Source of the DNA: CAIWHR01 sp963734085
Lineage (GTDB): Bacteria > Pseudomonadota > Gammaproteobacteria > Burkholderiales > Casimicrobiaceae
Assembly (NCBI GenBank): GCA_963734085.1
Contig: CAVTFT010000007.1
Location: forward strand, 868,001-932,000
Reading direction: 5' to 3'
DNA: 64,000 nucleotides
This document shows positions 41,332-50,957 of the stretch, in pieces. Each line of letters starts with the position of its first letter. Position 1 is the first letter of the stretch. Under the pieces are notes generated by a model. It was not told where the DNA came from. It ran no database searches and was given only the letters and a program-made list of their open reading frames with translations. A program made the position numbers and the translations under genes.

Positions 41332-43383
41332 ATGGCGAATTACGCCACCGAAAACATCCGCACCGTCGCGCTCGTGGGCCAGGGCGGGTCCGGCAAGACG
41401 ACGCTGGCCGAGGCGCTCCTCCTCAAGACCGGTGCGATCAAGGAGGCGGGCACGGTCGAGCGCGGAACGACTGTCGCCGACTTCGATCCTCTCGAAAAGA
41501 CGTGGCAACATTCGCTGCGCGCGTCGATCGTGCATGTCGACACCCAGGACACCCGCATCCATCTGATCGACACGCCGGGATTTCCCGACTTCATCGGCCA
41601 GGCGATCGGCGCGCTCGACGCCGTCGAGACCGCCGCCGTCGTGGTGAGTGCGCAGTCTGGCATCGAAATGATCGCGTCCAGGATGATGGACTGGACGGCG
41701 AAGCGCAGGCTGTGCCGAATTATCATCGTGAACAAGATCGACGCCGAGAACGTCGACCTGCCGAAGGTGCTCGCGTCGATCCAGGCGGCGTGGGGCAGGG
41801 AGTGCCTGCCGATCAACCTGCCTGCCGACGGCGGCAAGCGTGTGGTCGACTGCTTTTTCAATCCGGAGGGCGAGTCGGACTTCTCGTCGGTTGCGGCCGC
41901 GCACCGCGCGCTCGTCGACCAGGTCGTCGAGGTCGACGAAGACCTGATGTCGCTCTACCTCGAGCAAGGCGAGATCGCGCCGGATCAGTTGCACGCGCCG
42001 TTCGAAAAGGCGCTGCGCGAGGGCCACCTCGTCCCGGTCTGTTTCGTGTCTGCGCGGACCGGCGCCGGCATCGCCGAGCTGCTCGAAGTGCTGGTCAAGC
42101 TGGCGCCGAACCCGATCGAAGGCAATCCGCCGTTGTTCTACAAGGGTGAGGGCGATGCGGCGGCCGAATTTCGCTCGGAGCCCGATCCGAAAAAGCATGC
42201 CCTAGCGCATGTGTTCAAGGTCGTCGTCGACCCCTTCGTCGGCAAGCTCGGCGTCTTCCGCGTGCATCAAGGCACCGTGACGAAGGATTCGCAGCTCTTC
42301 ATCGGCGACGGCCGCAAGCCATTCAAGGTCGGCCACCTTTTCCTGCTGCAGGGCGGCAAGAGCGTCGAGACCGACCGCGTCGTCCCCGGCGACATCGCCG
42401 CGGTGGCGAAAGTCGACGAGATCGGGTTCGATTGCGTGCTGCACGATTCGCACGACGAGGACCACATCCACATGCGGCCGCTCGAGTTTCCCGTCCCGAT
42501 GCAGGGCGTGGCGATCACGCCCAAGAAGCGCGGCGACGAGCAGCGGATTTCCGACGTGCTGCACCGGATGCTGGCCGAGGATCCGACGCTCGTTGTCGAG
42601 AGCGATCCGTCGACCAACGAGACGGTGCTGCGGGCGCTGGGCGACCTGCATCTGCGCTCGATCCTCGAGCGGATGTCCTCGCAGTTCAAGCTGGAGATCG
42701 AAACGCGGCCGCCGCGGATTCCGTATCGCGAAACGATCACGGCGCGCGCCGAAGGCTTCCATCGCCACAAAAAGCAGACCGGCGGCGCCGGACAGTTCGG
42801 CGAAGTGTCGTTGCGCGTCGAGCCCCTCGCGCGCGGCGAAGGCTTCCAGTTCGTCGACCAGACCAAGGGCGGCGTGATTCCGCACCAGTTCATGCCGGCC
42901 GTGCAGAAAGGCGTCGAGCAGGTGCTCGTCACCGGCGCTGTGGCGGGCTTTCCGATGCAGGACGTGCGCGTCGTCGTCTACGACGGCAAGCACCACCCGG
43001 TCGACTCCAAGGAAGTCGCGTTCGTCGCCGCGGGCAAGAAGGCGTTCCTCGACGCGATCGAAAAGGCCCGGCCGATCGTGCTGGAACCGATCGTCAACGT
43101 CGAGATCATTTGCCCCGAGTCGAATACCGGCGACATCGCCGGCGACCTCTCGTCGCGCCGCGGGCAGGTGACGGGCACGACGGGGTTGCAGCCGGGGATC
43201 ATCGCCATCAGCGGTCAGGCGCCGCTGGTCGAGCTCGAGGGCTATTCGGCGCGGCTCAAGTCGGTGACGGGCGGACACGGGTCGTGGTCGATGCAGCTGT
43301 CACACTACGAGCATGCGCCGCCCAACCTGCAGCAGCAGCTTGCGAGCGAGTTCAAGAAGTCGCGCAAGCAGGAGGAGGAATGA
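41332..43383 (+). CDS. fusA: Elongation factor G-like GTPase
   Basis: This 683-residue translational GTPase belongs to the EF-G-like (EF-G2/FusA-like) group. P-loop GQGGSGKTTL, switch region DTPGFPDF, NKIDAEN and a domain II beta barrel are present. Domain IV has the KKQTGGAGQFGEV and GGVIPHQFMPAVQKG segments, and domain V has SSRRGQVTG. Differences from canonical EF-G are the divergent G1 (GQGGSGKT instead of GHIDAGKT) and a shorter G-domain insert, as in paralogs outside the str operon. No rpsL/rpsG/tuf genes adjoin, supporting an accessory factor; its role in recycling or translocation is not settled. Confidence 0.9.
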   Translation: MANYATENIRTVALVGQGGSGKTTLAEALLLKTGAIKEAGTVERGTTVADFDPLEKTWQHSLRASIVHVDTQDTRIHLIDTPGFPDFIGQAIGALDAVETAAVVVSAQSGIEMIASRMMDWTAKRRLCRIIIVNKIDAENVDLPKVLASIQAAWGRECLPINLPADGGKRVVDCFFNPEGESDFSSVAAAHRALVDQVVEVDEDLMSLYLEQGEIAPDQLHAPFEKALREGHLVPVCFVSARTGAGIAELLEVLVKLAPNPIEGNPPLFYKGEGDAAAEFRSEPDPKKHALAHVFKVVVDPFVGKLGVFRVHQGTVTKDSQLFIGDGRKPFKVGHLFLLQGGKSVETDRVVPGDIAAVAKVDEIGFDCVLHDSHDEDHIHMRPLEFPVPMQGVAITPKKRGDEQRISDVLHRMLAEDPTLVVESDPSTNETVLRALGDLHLRSILERMSSQFKLEIETRPPRIPYRETITARAEGFHRHKKQTGGAGQFGEVSLRVEPLARGEGFQFVDQTKGGVIPHQFMPAVQKGVEQVLVTGAVAGFPMQDVRVVVYDGKHHPVDSKEVAFVAAGKKAFLDAIEKARPIVLEPIVNVEIICPESNTGDIAGDLSSRRGQVTGTTGLQPGIIAISGQAPLVELEGYSARLKSVTGGHGSWSMQLSHYEHAPPNLQQQLASEFKKSRKQEEE

Positions 43384-43446
43384 CCACGGCAAGGCATGTC
43401 GGCGCGCTCCGGTATCCGATGGAGCGCTCGATCCGGCCGTGAAGCG

Positions 43447-44082
43447 ATGGAGCTCGCCGTCTTCGGCGCGACGGGGCGAACCGGGCAGGCGTTGGTCGCC
43501 CGCGCACTCGCGCACGGATGGCAGGTGCGCGCGTTCGTGCGCACGCAGGCGGGCGCAAGGCTGCCGCTTCCCGAGGGCTTGCGGGTGGTCCACGGCGATC
43601 CGCAGCGGTCGTCGGATATCGCTGCCACGGTGCGCGGAACCGACTGCGTCTGCTGCGTGTTCGGCCCGCGGCCGACGTCCGCCGAAGCGTTCTGCGCGCC
43701 ATTCACGCGGCGCATAGTCGAGGCGATGAACGCCGAGGCCCGTCGCCGGCTCGTCTGCCTCACCGGCGCGATGATCGGCGCGATGCCCGAGAATACGAGC
43801 GTCGGAATGCGCATCGCCGCGGCGCTGTTCCGCAGGCGGCTTCCTGCGATCGCCGCCGATCGCGCGGAGCAGGAGACGATCGTGATGGCGAGCGGGCTCG
43901 ACTGGACCCTCGTGAAGCCAGCGCGGCTCACCGATGGGTCGCTCACCCGGAATGTGCACGCGGACCCGCTGCTGCCGGTGCGGATGCTCCACAGCATCAG
44001 TCGGCAGGACCTGGCCGAGTTCATCTTTCGCGCCGCCGCGCACGACCGCTTCGTCCGCACGCGCGTCTACGTTCACGGCTGA
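43447..44082 (+). CDS. NAD(P)-binding NmrA/SDR-like protein
   Basis: This 211-residue Rossmann protein starts MELAVFGATGRTGQALVARAL, the NAD(P)-binding GxxGxxG type of atypical short-chain dehydrogenases. WTLVKPARLTDG and the conserved ISRQDLAEFI element are typical of the NmrA-like NAD(P)H-binding family. The classical YxxxK catalytic pair is not evident, so it may be a sensor or reductase of unknown substrate. It is 63 bases after the EF-G-like gene and 23 bases before a membrane protein. Confidence 0.85.
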   Translation: MELAVFGATGRTGQALVARALAHGWQVRAFVRTQAGARLPLPEGLRVVHGDPQRSSDIAATVRGTDCVCCVFGPRPTSAEAFCAPFTRRIVEAMNAEARRRLVCLTGAMIGAMPENTSVGMRIAAALFRRRLPAIAADRAEQETIVMASGLDWTLVKPARLTDGSLTRNVHADPLLPVRMLHSISRQDLAEFIFRAAAHDRFVRTRVYVHG

Positions 44083-44105
44083 CGGATTCGGCGCCGCTCG
44101 TAAAC

Positions 44106-44552
44106 ATGAGACGCGCGATCCTGGTGTTCGGGGCGATCGGCGGGCTTGGCGTGCCGCTCTTCTTTGTGCTGCTCGGATGGGTCTTTCAGATGTTCGCGCC
44201 GGACGCACGCGTGGAGTTGCGCGACGTCGAATGGCCACTGTGGCCGATGGCGAGGATGTTCGCCGACGATCCCGCGGGTCGCCACTGGCTGTATCTGCCG
44301 CTCGCCGCGATTCTGTCGAATGCGCTGATCTATTCGGCGATCGGTGCGCTCTCGGCGTGGGGACGCCATTCCGTTCCCGCGTTCGCCGCGGCGTTGGTGG
44401 CGGCAATCGCAATCCTCGTCGTTGTGCAGCAGGGATTCGGGACGAGCGCCGCGGGGCTCGCGATCGCGGTCGCGTTCGCCATCACCGAACTGCTGCTCCA
44501 CCCTCGGTCCGCAGGTCGCGGTCGGATACTTCGGTCGGGTGACGCCAGCTGA
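44106..44552 (+). CDS. Small integral membrane protein
   Basis: This 148-residue protein has four likely membrane helices: AIGGLGVPLFFVLLGWVF, LYLPLAAILSNALIYSAIG, VPAFAAALVAAIAILVVV and a weaker one ending in ITELLL. No family recognised. It overlaps the convergent RnfD-like gene by 71 bases, so its C-terminus (SAGRGRILRSGDAS) may not be conserved. Confidence 0.65.
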   Translation: MRRAILVFGAIGGLGVPLFFVLLGWVFQMFAPDARVELRDVEWPLWPMARMFADDPAGRHWLYLPLAAILSNALIYSAIGALSAWGRHSVPAFAAALVAAIAILVVVQQGFGTSAAGLAIAVAFAITELLLHPRSAGRGRILRSGDAS

Positions 44553-45393
44553 ACCCCGTGCCCGGCCAGCAGCGGTCGAGCAACGGTACCAGCGGCGAGG
44601 CAAAAAACAGCGCCCACAGGAGCGCGTTGGTCCGGAACAGCACGAATTGCCAGCCGAACGCAAGGAGCGCGACGATGATCGCGTAGCCGATGCGCGCGCT
44701 GCGCCGGTTGGGAATCGTCATCGGATCCGAGATCATGAAGAACGCGAAGAGCAGCAGGGCGCCGCCCGTGAACTGGTGGATGAAGATCGTCCAGGGCTGA
44801 CCGAGCCACAGGACGCGCGCCGCGACGAGCGCTGCCCAGGCCGCGAGAAAGACCGACGAAATGTCGAAGCGCCGCGCCCGCTCGGTGACAAGCCCGCCCA
44901 ACGCGACGAACCCCACCGCGAGGGCGACGTCGGTGCCCCACTGCCCCGGCGACACCCAGGTTCCCGGCTGCAGCGCGACGGCCGCGACGACGCCCAGGTT
45001 CGCGGGATTGAAGACGTGCTTGCCGTTGATACGCAGTACGAACTTCGACGAGATCGCGAGCGCCGCCGCGAGCGGATGCACCCATAACGTGTCGGCGCGC
45101 AGCAGCAGCGACACGCCGAGACACGTGATGACCGCCGACAGCACGCCTTTGGACTCGAGCCGGAGCGCGTTGAGCCACACGCGCTGCGTCGCGAGCCCCG
45201 CCGCGAATGCGAGCAGCATCTGCTGCGGGTCGAGCGCGAAATCGCGGACCAGAACGCCGATCGTGAGCAGGATCGCCTGGAACGCGATCTGGTAGATGCG
45301 CGCGTCCGCGGCAAGCCGCGACGCGATGCGCCTGCGCCACGCCGAGCGTGTGGCAGCGGTCCGCGGCTCAGCGTCGTGGAGCGTTACTTCCAC
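44482..45393 (-). CDS. RnfD/NqrB-like membrane protein
   Basis: This 303-residue polytopic protein is related to the flavin-carrying RnfD/NqrB subunits of ion-pumping redox complexes. It has the core segments SSKFVLRINGKHVFNPANLGVV (in overlapping pieces), HQFTGGALLLFAFFMISDPMTIPN and SPLVPLLDRCWPG. The GTG start lies 10 bases inside the end of the DUF2330 gene with GGGAG upstream, so they are coupled. No other rnf/nqr genes are here, so it is the stand-alone type. The flavinylation context is unknown. Confidence 0.82.
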   Translation of the reverse strand: MEVTLHDAEPRTAATRSAWRRRIASRLAADARIYQIAFQAILLTIGVLVRDFALDPQQMLLAFAAGLATQRVWLNALRLESKGVLSAVITCLGVSLLLRADTLWVHPLAAALAISSKFVLRINGKHVFNPANLGVVAAVALQPGTWVSPGQWGTDVALAVGFVALGGLVTERARRFDISSVFLAAWAALVAARVLWLGQPWTIFIHQFTGGALLLFAFFMISDPMTIPNRRSARIGYAIIVALLAFGWQFVLFRTNALLWALFFASPLVPLLDRCWPGTGFSWRHPTEVSDRDLRTEGGAAVR

Positions 45394-46730
45394 AGCGTCT
45401 CCCACCACCGGTTCTTCTGCGGTGCGAGCGCCATCCGCGCTCTGACGTCGCGGAGATCGCGGCCGGTAAGCGACGCCAAAGTGGCCGCCTCGCGCTCCTC
45501 GCGCCGCGCGACTTCGTCGAAATACGCCGGCGCCTCGGCGCAGGCAGTGCGCTCGCCGCGCCACGGATGGCGCAGCACGTAGCGCGCCTGGAAATTCTGC
45601 CGGTCGGCGGTCTCCTGGAACACGAGGTCCTCGGGCAGCGATTCCTTCGTGTAGCGCAAGTGCAGCCGAGTCAGCATCACCGGCTGCCCGCCGCCGCGCG
45701 CGAGCGAACCCGGCACGTCGAGCCAGAACACGCCGGCCTGCCGCAATTCGTCCGGCGTGAGCGGGTCGGCGGCACAGGGATCGCACCACCCCATGTCCCA
45801 GAAATATTCGGTGAAGATCGCGCGGTAATCCTCGTGCGCCGCCTGCGTGTCGAACAGCGCCTTGTACGTCGCCGCGAACTCGCCGCGGACGAACGTCGGC
45901 AGGTCCATGTTCGCCGCCACCTTCACGGTCCGGTAATTCGTCGTCTCGACCCGGCCCTGCGGCGTCAACACGTAGAGCACGAGATCCTGGGGTCCCTTCG
46001 CGTTCAGCATGCCGAGCCGCACCGGCAGCATGAATTTCTCCGACTCGAACGCGAACTGCAGCGGCCGCAGGTACGCGACGCCGGTCTTCGTCTGCTCCTT
46101 CAGGTTCACCTTGGCGACGAAGAACTTCATCCCCTGGCGGACATAGGGGCGAAGCGCGGCGCTCGCGCCCTTCGGGATGCGATAACCGTTTTCGGTAAGC
46201 CAGGTCTCGAGTCCGTCGGATTGTTTCGCGGAGAGCATCACGATGTCGTATTCGCCGACGGTGTACGCGGCCTCGACGGTGACGCCCAGCGCCTTGTCGC
46301 GCCTCATCTCGCTCTTGGCCTGCGCCATCGGTGCCGCCGCGTCCACGGCACCGATCGAGCGGGGGTACTTCGGCGCGCACGGATCGGGATCGAAATACTC
46401 GGCGAGGCGCGGGGCGCTGTAGGCGTCGATGCGTTCGAAGAGCTTGCGCTCGCCGATATGAATCTGCCCCCGCTCGAGCACGTGCGGCACCGGCACGACC
46501 AGCGCGAACTCGGTCAGCGCGCCGCGGTAGTCGTTGGCCATGCTGATCACGGTCTTGCCGTCGCGCCGGACCAGGATCACCTGCGAGGCTTCGTTGAAGA
46601 GGCCGGCATCGGCCTTGCCGACGTAGAAACCGCAGAACGCCGCTGCGGGCGGCGACGCGACGACGATGAAAATGGCGAGTGCGGCGACGACGATGAGCCA
46701 CGCCATCGCGCGGGCGGCAAAGGACGGCAT
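45384..46730 (-). CDS. DUF2330 domain exported protein
   Basis: This is a 448-residue protein with a signal peptide (AWLIVVAALAIFIVVASPPAAA), then FCGFYVGKADAGLFNEASQV, ALVVPVPHVLERGQIHIGE and the C-terminal FWDMGWCDPCAADPL. This is the DUF2330 pattern: conserved Cys early (AFCGFY) and late (CDPC). It is probably periplasmic and lies immediately upstream of the RnfD-like gene, a recurring pair. Function unknown; a redox role is suggested by the Cys residues and the neighbour. Confidence 0.85.
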   Translation of the reverse strand: MPSFAARAMAWLIVVAALAIFIVVASPPAAAFCGFYVGKADAGLFNEASQVILVRRDGKTVISMANDYRGALTEFALVVPVPHVLERGQIHIGERKLFERIDAYSAPRLAEYFDPDPCAPKYPRSIGAVDAAAPMAQAKSEMRRDKALGVTVEAAYTVGEYDIVMLSAKQSDGLETWLTENGYRIPKGASAALRPYVRQGMKFFVAKVNLKEQTKTGVAYLRPLQFAFESEKFMLPVRLGMLNAKGPQDLVLYVLTPQGRVETTNYRTVKVAANMDLPTFVRGEFAATYKALFDTQAAHEDYRAIFTEYFWDMGWCDPCAADPLTPDELRQAGVFWLDVPGSLARGGGQPVMLTRLHLRYTKESLPEDLVFQETADRQNFQARYVLRHPWRGERTACAEAPAYFDEVARREEREAATLASLTGRDLRDVRARMALAPQKNRWWETLWK

Positions 46731-46828
46731 GCTAACCTCCGGGCAGGGGACGATGCCGCTGTTAACGGCGCACCCCGCCGGCCGGGGTCAACGCAACGCG
46801 GAAAACCCGAGCCTTGAAGAAGACATCG

Positions 46829-47338
46829 TCAGCGCGGCGCGTCGGGCCGCCTCGTGCCGATCCGCGTCTCGTCGAACACCCGGTCGACGCCAGCCTGCGT
46901 TCCGACGAACGTCGCGAGTGCGCGCTGCTGCGCTGCAGAGCGCACGCAGCCCGACAGCGTGACGAAGCGGCGTGTCGTGGTGATCCAGACCGACGTGTTC
47001 GCGAAACGCTTGTCCGCGGCGATCGCCGCGCGCACGGATTCGTTCACCTCCGCGTCGTGCTTGTAGGCGCCGCCGGGCTCGCAACGGCCTTCGAGCGCGC
47101 AATACGTCCCGCGCTCGGCCCGTTCGTGAGCAATGATGCGCAGCTGTTCGGGCGTGACCAGCGGCGGCGCCGTCGCCGGGCACCCGCCGAATCTGTTCGT
47201 CGCCTGGGCGAACGGGTCGAGCTGGACCGGCGGCGCCGCCGGCTCGGCCGCCGCGCCGGACGTCAATGCAATCGTGCACGCGACTGCCGCGACGCCGCGC
47301 GGAAGCGAACCGCGGCGGGCTGCAATGAAGCGTCTCAT
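46829..47338 (-). CDS. BON-domain exported protein
   Basis: This 169-residue protein has a basic start and signal peptide (VAAVACTIALTSGAAA). The C-terminal half is a BON domain: DAEVNESVRAAIAADKRFA, TSVWITTTRRFVTLSGCV and AQQRALATFVGTQAGVDRV. Such proteins bind membranes or phospholipids in the periplasm. Six Cys are scattered in the mature part. The start at 47338 is preferred to the longer frame that runs into the phoD end. Confidence 0.82.
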   Translation of the reverse strand: MRRFIAARRGSLPRGVAAVACTIALTSGAAAEPAAPPVQLDPFAQATNRFGGCPATAPPLVTPEQLRIIAHERAERGTYCALEGRCEPGGAYKHDAEVNESVRAAIAADKRFANTSVWITTTRRFVTLSGCVRSAAQQRALATFVGTQAGVDRVFDETRIGTRRPDAPR

Positions 47339-47345
47339 ATCCGTG

Positions 47346-48581
47346 CTATTGCTTACGCGGAAATCGCAGCTCGCGCGCAGAGATTTCGTGGCGCCACAGC
47401 AGCGCGCCGTCCGTGTCATGAGCTTCGAGCGCGATCCTGCGATCGTTGCCGGGCCCCGAGACGCGGATCAATCCGAATTGCCGTTTCAGCGCAAGCGTGC
47501 CGGGGGCGACGTCCGGATTGTTGCGCTCGACGTCGTCGATCTTCGCCGGGGCGCGCGACGTGAGCGGGCTCGACGTGAATTCGTAGAGCGGATAGGCGCC
47601 TGGCCGGTCGATCTTCAGGAGCTCGCCGAAATGGCGATCGCCGAAAAGAAAGATCACACCCTCGATCTTCTCCGCAAGCAGCCACTCGGCGAAGGCGCGG
47701 CGCTCGGCGGCGAACGCATGCCAGCCCTCGAACCGGCTCGTGCGGGTCCAGAACTGTCCGCCGGCCGCGACGATCTTGATCGCGGCGCGCGGCGCCGACA
47801 CGAGCGCCTGCTTCAGCCATTCGATTTGCCGCGCCCCGAACATCGTCTTGTCCGGCCCGTCGGGCCAGCGATCGGGGGAGCGGTACCAGCGATCGTCGAG
47901 CAGGAAAAAGAGGACGTCGCCGTAGCGCACTTCGCCGAACGTTCCGGCGACATCGGGAAGCCCGAAGCTCGGATTCGGCCAGTAACGTTCGAAGAGCTTC
48001 AGCGTCTCGCCCTTCATCACGTACGATGCATCCGAATCGTTGGGACCGTAGTCGTGATCGTCCCAGATCGCGATGTGCGATGTCGCCGTCAACAGCGACT
48101 GCAGCGGTGCGAAGGCGCGCTGCCGGCGATAGCGCATCGCCATCGACGCCGGATCGAGGAGATCGGGCTGCTGCAGATAGAGGTTGTCGCCGAGCCAGAG
48201 CATCAGGTCGGGCTGCTGTGCGGTGATCGCGTCGAAGATGCCGAAGCCGCCGCCGTAGTCCTGCCCCGGCCAGCGCGGGTCCGGATCGGCGAGATAGAAG
48301 CACGAGCCAATGGGGATTGTGAGCGGCAGTGCGTCCGCAGCGCTCGTCCAGAAGGGTTGTGCACGTATCGTCCCGTCGCGGCGGTCGGCCCCGGCGGCGA
48401 CGCGATAGCTGGCCGTCATGCCCGGCCTCATCCCGGTCAGTCGGGCGACGACGACATTGTCCCGCTCCGTCGCTGCCGTGAGCTCGACGTGCCGCTCCGC
48501 AGTCTCACCCTCGGGGCGCCAGGCGATGGTGACGATCCCGGGTGCGTCCGTCTGGATCCACAGCGTCGTGCTGGTCAAGTC
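47346..48581 (-). pseudogene. phoD: PhoD-like alkaline phosphatase lacking its 5' end
   Basis: The visible 411 codons are a PhoD-family metallophosphatase: PIGSCFYLADPDPRWPG, LMLWLGDNLYLQQPD, SHIAIWDDHDYGPNDSD and GVIFLFGDRHFGELLK, plus the YEFTSSPLTSR segment. The N-terminal part of the Ig-like domain begins only at DLTSTTLWIQTDAPG. The signal peptide (usually Tat) and the first strand are missing because the serine recombinase gene ends exactly here. The frame stays open into the recombinase gene but encodes unrelated residues. As it stands the protein would not be exported. Confidence 0.82.
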
Positions 48582-48590
48582 GGCATACGC
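48570..48590. other. Probable integration junction (att site) inside phoD
   Basis: The recombinase stop codon (48575-48577) overlaps the first phoD-like codons. Sequence on the phoD side is in frame with a conserved PhoD domain; on the other side it is the recombinase coding region. Large serine recombinases commonly lie at the edge of the element they move. The partner junction with the 5' part of phoD was not found in the window. Confidence 0.6.
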
Positions 48591-50407
48591 TTGCCTGACA
48601 CGTTCCCAACAGGTGCTTTGGCCTTGGTCCGTACTCGCTCCTCGGCTTTGCTGCGTGCTTGCTTCTCCCCGGCTTCGCGGATTACATCGGCGACGCGCCG
48701 CAAATCTTCGTCGCGCTCGATGCTGAACTGTGCCCGCCAGGGGTGGTGCCCCTCCGGAATCTCGCCGATGAGTCCCTTCGCGTACCACACGGGCTCGCTC
48801 GGGTTGTCGTCCTTCCGCTTGACGAACACGCCGAGGCTGTTGCGCAGCACGCGCTCTGGGTTGTGGATGTTATTCCGTTTCGACAAGCTGGTGAAACCAC
48901 CGAAGAACAACCAGGCCAGCTTGCGCTTGCCCTCGGCACCCAACCCATCGCTCACGTAGGGGAGCACCGGCCGACCGCTGGGCTTGAACATAGTACCCGG
49001 GGCAACGCCGAAAGCGTTGACCCAGTAGTCCACGACGCGTTGATCGAAGTCGGCGGGCAGGTCGAAGCGGCCGAGGTCGTAGCGGATCTCCCCCACTTCG
49101 CGCTGCAAGGCCTCGACCTCGGCGTTGAGCCGTTGCATGTTCTTCTCGAACCGCGCGCCATAAGCACCGGTCATGGACCGCCCGGCCTTTACCAAGGCGG
49201 CCGACAGCTTGTCCTGGCCGTCCATCTCCTCGTGCTTCGTGTGCATTCGCTCCAGTGCGCTTGCCAGCCGCTCTTCCAACTCCTGCTTCGACGGTCCCTC
49301 GTGCGACACCATTCCGGCCTGCACGGCTTTGCGCAGTTCATCAAGGTCCCTGAGCGTGCCGAGTGCCCGGAAGAACTGCCCCTCCAGGGCATCGGCGCGG
49401 ACTGACACCGTGCAGCCCTTCGGTACCGGCTTGCCCCGCTCACGCGGGTGCACGTAGTAGCGGTACATGCCGGCTGGACCTGCGTTCATGGTCGACTGGC
49501 AAGCAGCGCACTTCACGAAGCGTGCCAACGGGTTGTTCTTCTTCTTCACTGACGCGCGCTTGTTGACCTCGGCCCGTTGTCGAAATAGCTCTACCTCCTC
49601 CTCGGTCAGCAGGCCCGGGATGGGCTCGCCCACGATGTCGATCACCACGGGCTTCTCGTCGATCGTCAGCTGCTGCTGCTTGATCGGCCCGGCCCGGGTC
49701 AGGCGGTGGTCGATGCGCTGAATCATCGTACCTTCGCCGGGGTCTCGCTCGCCCGTCTCCTGCCAGTAGCGCGGCATCGTCTGCAGCTTCGCGTAGATCG
49801 CGCGCAGCGTGAGCCCCTTGACCACGTACCACTCGTAGATGCGGCGGGTCCACTTCTGCGCGACCGGATCAATCTTCCACGCGGCCTTGTCGGCGCGCCT
49901 GCGCTCGGCGTGATTGGTGCAGATGCGACCATACGGCGCTTGGCCGATGCAAAAGCCCTTCGCCGCAATGCGGCGCATGCCGGCGGCCGAGCCTTCGAGC
50001 CGTTCGCCGGGGTCGTGCTCGGCATCGAGCACTTCCTGCTCCAGCCGGCGCCGGTCGCGGCCATCATTGAGGTCCCATTCCTTGCCCAACTCGAACAAGC
50101 GGACGCCGTAGGCGCGCAGGATCGGCACAGCCTCCTTGTGGTCGAGAATGCTGCGCGCCCAGCGGCTGACGTTGAAGAACACGACCGCGTCGCCGCGCTT
50201 GGCCTGCGCATCACGCAACAGTCGTCGCCACTCGGGCCGCTGCCGCTTTACCGCCGACTCGCTGCCGCCGTACCAGATCACGTTACTCTTGCGGAACGGC
50301 GCCGTGGCTCTCTCGATGCGTTCCGTTTGCTCGTCCAGGCTGTAGCCGTGTTTCGACTGCTCGTCGCTCGACACTCGCCGGTACGCGAGAATGCGCAGTT
50401 GCTCCAT
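48575..50407 (-). CDS. Large serine recombinase (site-specific integrase)
   Basis: This is a 610-residue recombinase. The N-terminal resolvase-like catalytic domain is ILAYRRVSSDEQSKHGYSL, with the nucleophilic Ser in VSSDEQ; GDAVVFFNVSRWARSILD and further arginines follow. A recombinase DNA-binding domain (TRRIYEWYVVKGLTLRAIYAKL) and a zinc-ribbon (KCAACQSTMNAG with a later Cys in PKGCTVSV) come next. A coiled-coil segment (about residues 365-440, SKQELEERLASALERMHTKHEEM in part) completes the phiC31/TP901-type layout. It is transcribed towards, and ends at, the truncated phoD gene. Confidence 0.93.
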   Translation of the reverse strand: MEQLRILAYRRVSSDEQSKHGYSLDEQTERIERATAPFRKSNVIWYGGSESAVKRQRPEWRRLLRDAQAKRGDAVVFFNVSRWARSILDHKEAVPILRAYGVRLFELGKEWDLNDGRDRRRLEQEVLDAEHDPGERLEGSAAGMRRIAAKGFCIGQAPYGRICTNHAERRRADKAAWKIDPVAQKWTRRIYEWYVVKGLTLRAIYAKLQTMPRYWQETGERDPGEGTMIQRIDHRLTRAGPIKQQQLTIDEKPVVIDIVGEPIPGLLTEEEVELFRQRAEVNKRASVKKKNNPLARFVKCAACQSTMNAGPAGMYRYYVHPRERGKPVPKGCTVSVRADALEGQFFRALGTLRDLDELRKAVQAGMVSHEGPSKQELEERLASALERMHTKHEEMDGQDKLSAALVKAGRSMTGAYGARFEKNMQRLNAEVEALQREVGEIRYDLGRFDLPADFDQRVVDYWVNAFGVAPGTMFKPSGRPVLPYVSDGLGAEGKRKLAWLFFGGFTSLSKRNNIHNPERVLRNSLGVFVKRKDDNPSEPVWYAKGLIGEIPEGHHPWRAQFSIERDEDLRRVADVIREAGEKQARSKAEERVRTKAKAPVGNVSGKRMPT

Positions 50408-50957
50408 TTTTGCCCTCCCAGATGAGGCACCCTAGCTGACGGCAAAGAGTCTACACTGGGAGCCTACCGGCCTCCGGCCCGGCCTTGACTGCGATTCGGA
50501 CGAGTCAGAACCTGCGCGGCGCGATCGCGCTGTTGAAGCACAGCTGCCGGCCGCTCGGGCTGCGTGCGACGCCGCGCCCGTCGTTCGCTTCGCGCACCGC
50601 AGCGCGCCGAATTCGGTGACGTGGCTGCGGCGGCTGCAGGGGCTGCGGTGCTAGCTCGACGACAACCTCGTCCCCCTCGTCGAGGGGTCGCGGAACCGGA
50701 ACGGATAGCAGAGCAGCACCGTCGGGGTGTGACTGCGGTGCCGGGCATCTACTTCCTCGGCCTTCCGTGGCTGCGCAAGAGAAAGTCGTCGTTCCATGGC
50801 GGTGTCGACGAAGACACAATGAGCATTGCCGATCGGATTGCGCGAGCGGAGACCTCGGGTGCGGCGGTAAGCTAGCTGATCCGTGTGGTCAACGGGCGGA
50901 TGTAGCGACACAGTAGCAGTACCTAGTCTTGAGGCAATCAACCGTAGCCAGCTTCGT
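50408..50957. other. Intergenic region behind the recombinase gene
   Basis: No intact gene is supported in these 550 bases. They contain the recombinase promoter region and, at 50676-50748 on the minus strand, a degenerate copy of the small YPFR gene (see separate entry). Base composition is patchy, with a GC-rich core and AT-richer edges. Confidence 0.5.
50676..50748 (-). pseudogene. Degenerate copy 1 of the 'YPFRFRD' mini-gene
   Basis: Reading minus strand from the ATGCCCGGC at 50748, a two-base length difference relative to the intact copy at 54956 shifts the frame. The continuation in the other frame reads TPTVLLCYPFRFRDP. The remainder (expected KARY...AERHEL) is missing or unrecognisable after about 50676. 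Confidence 0.65.
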
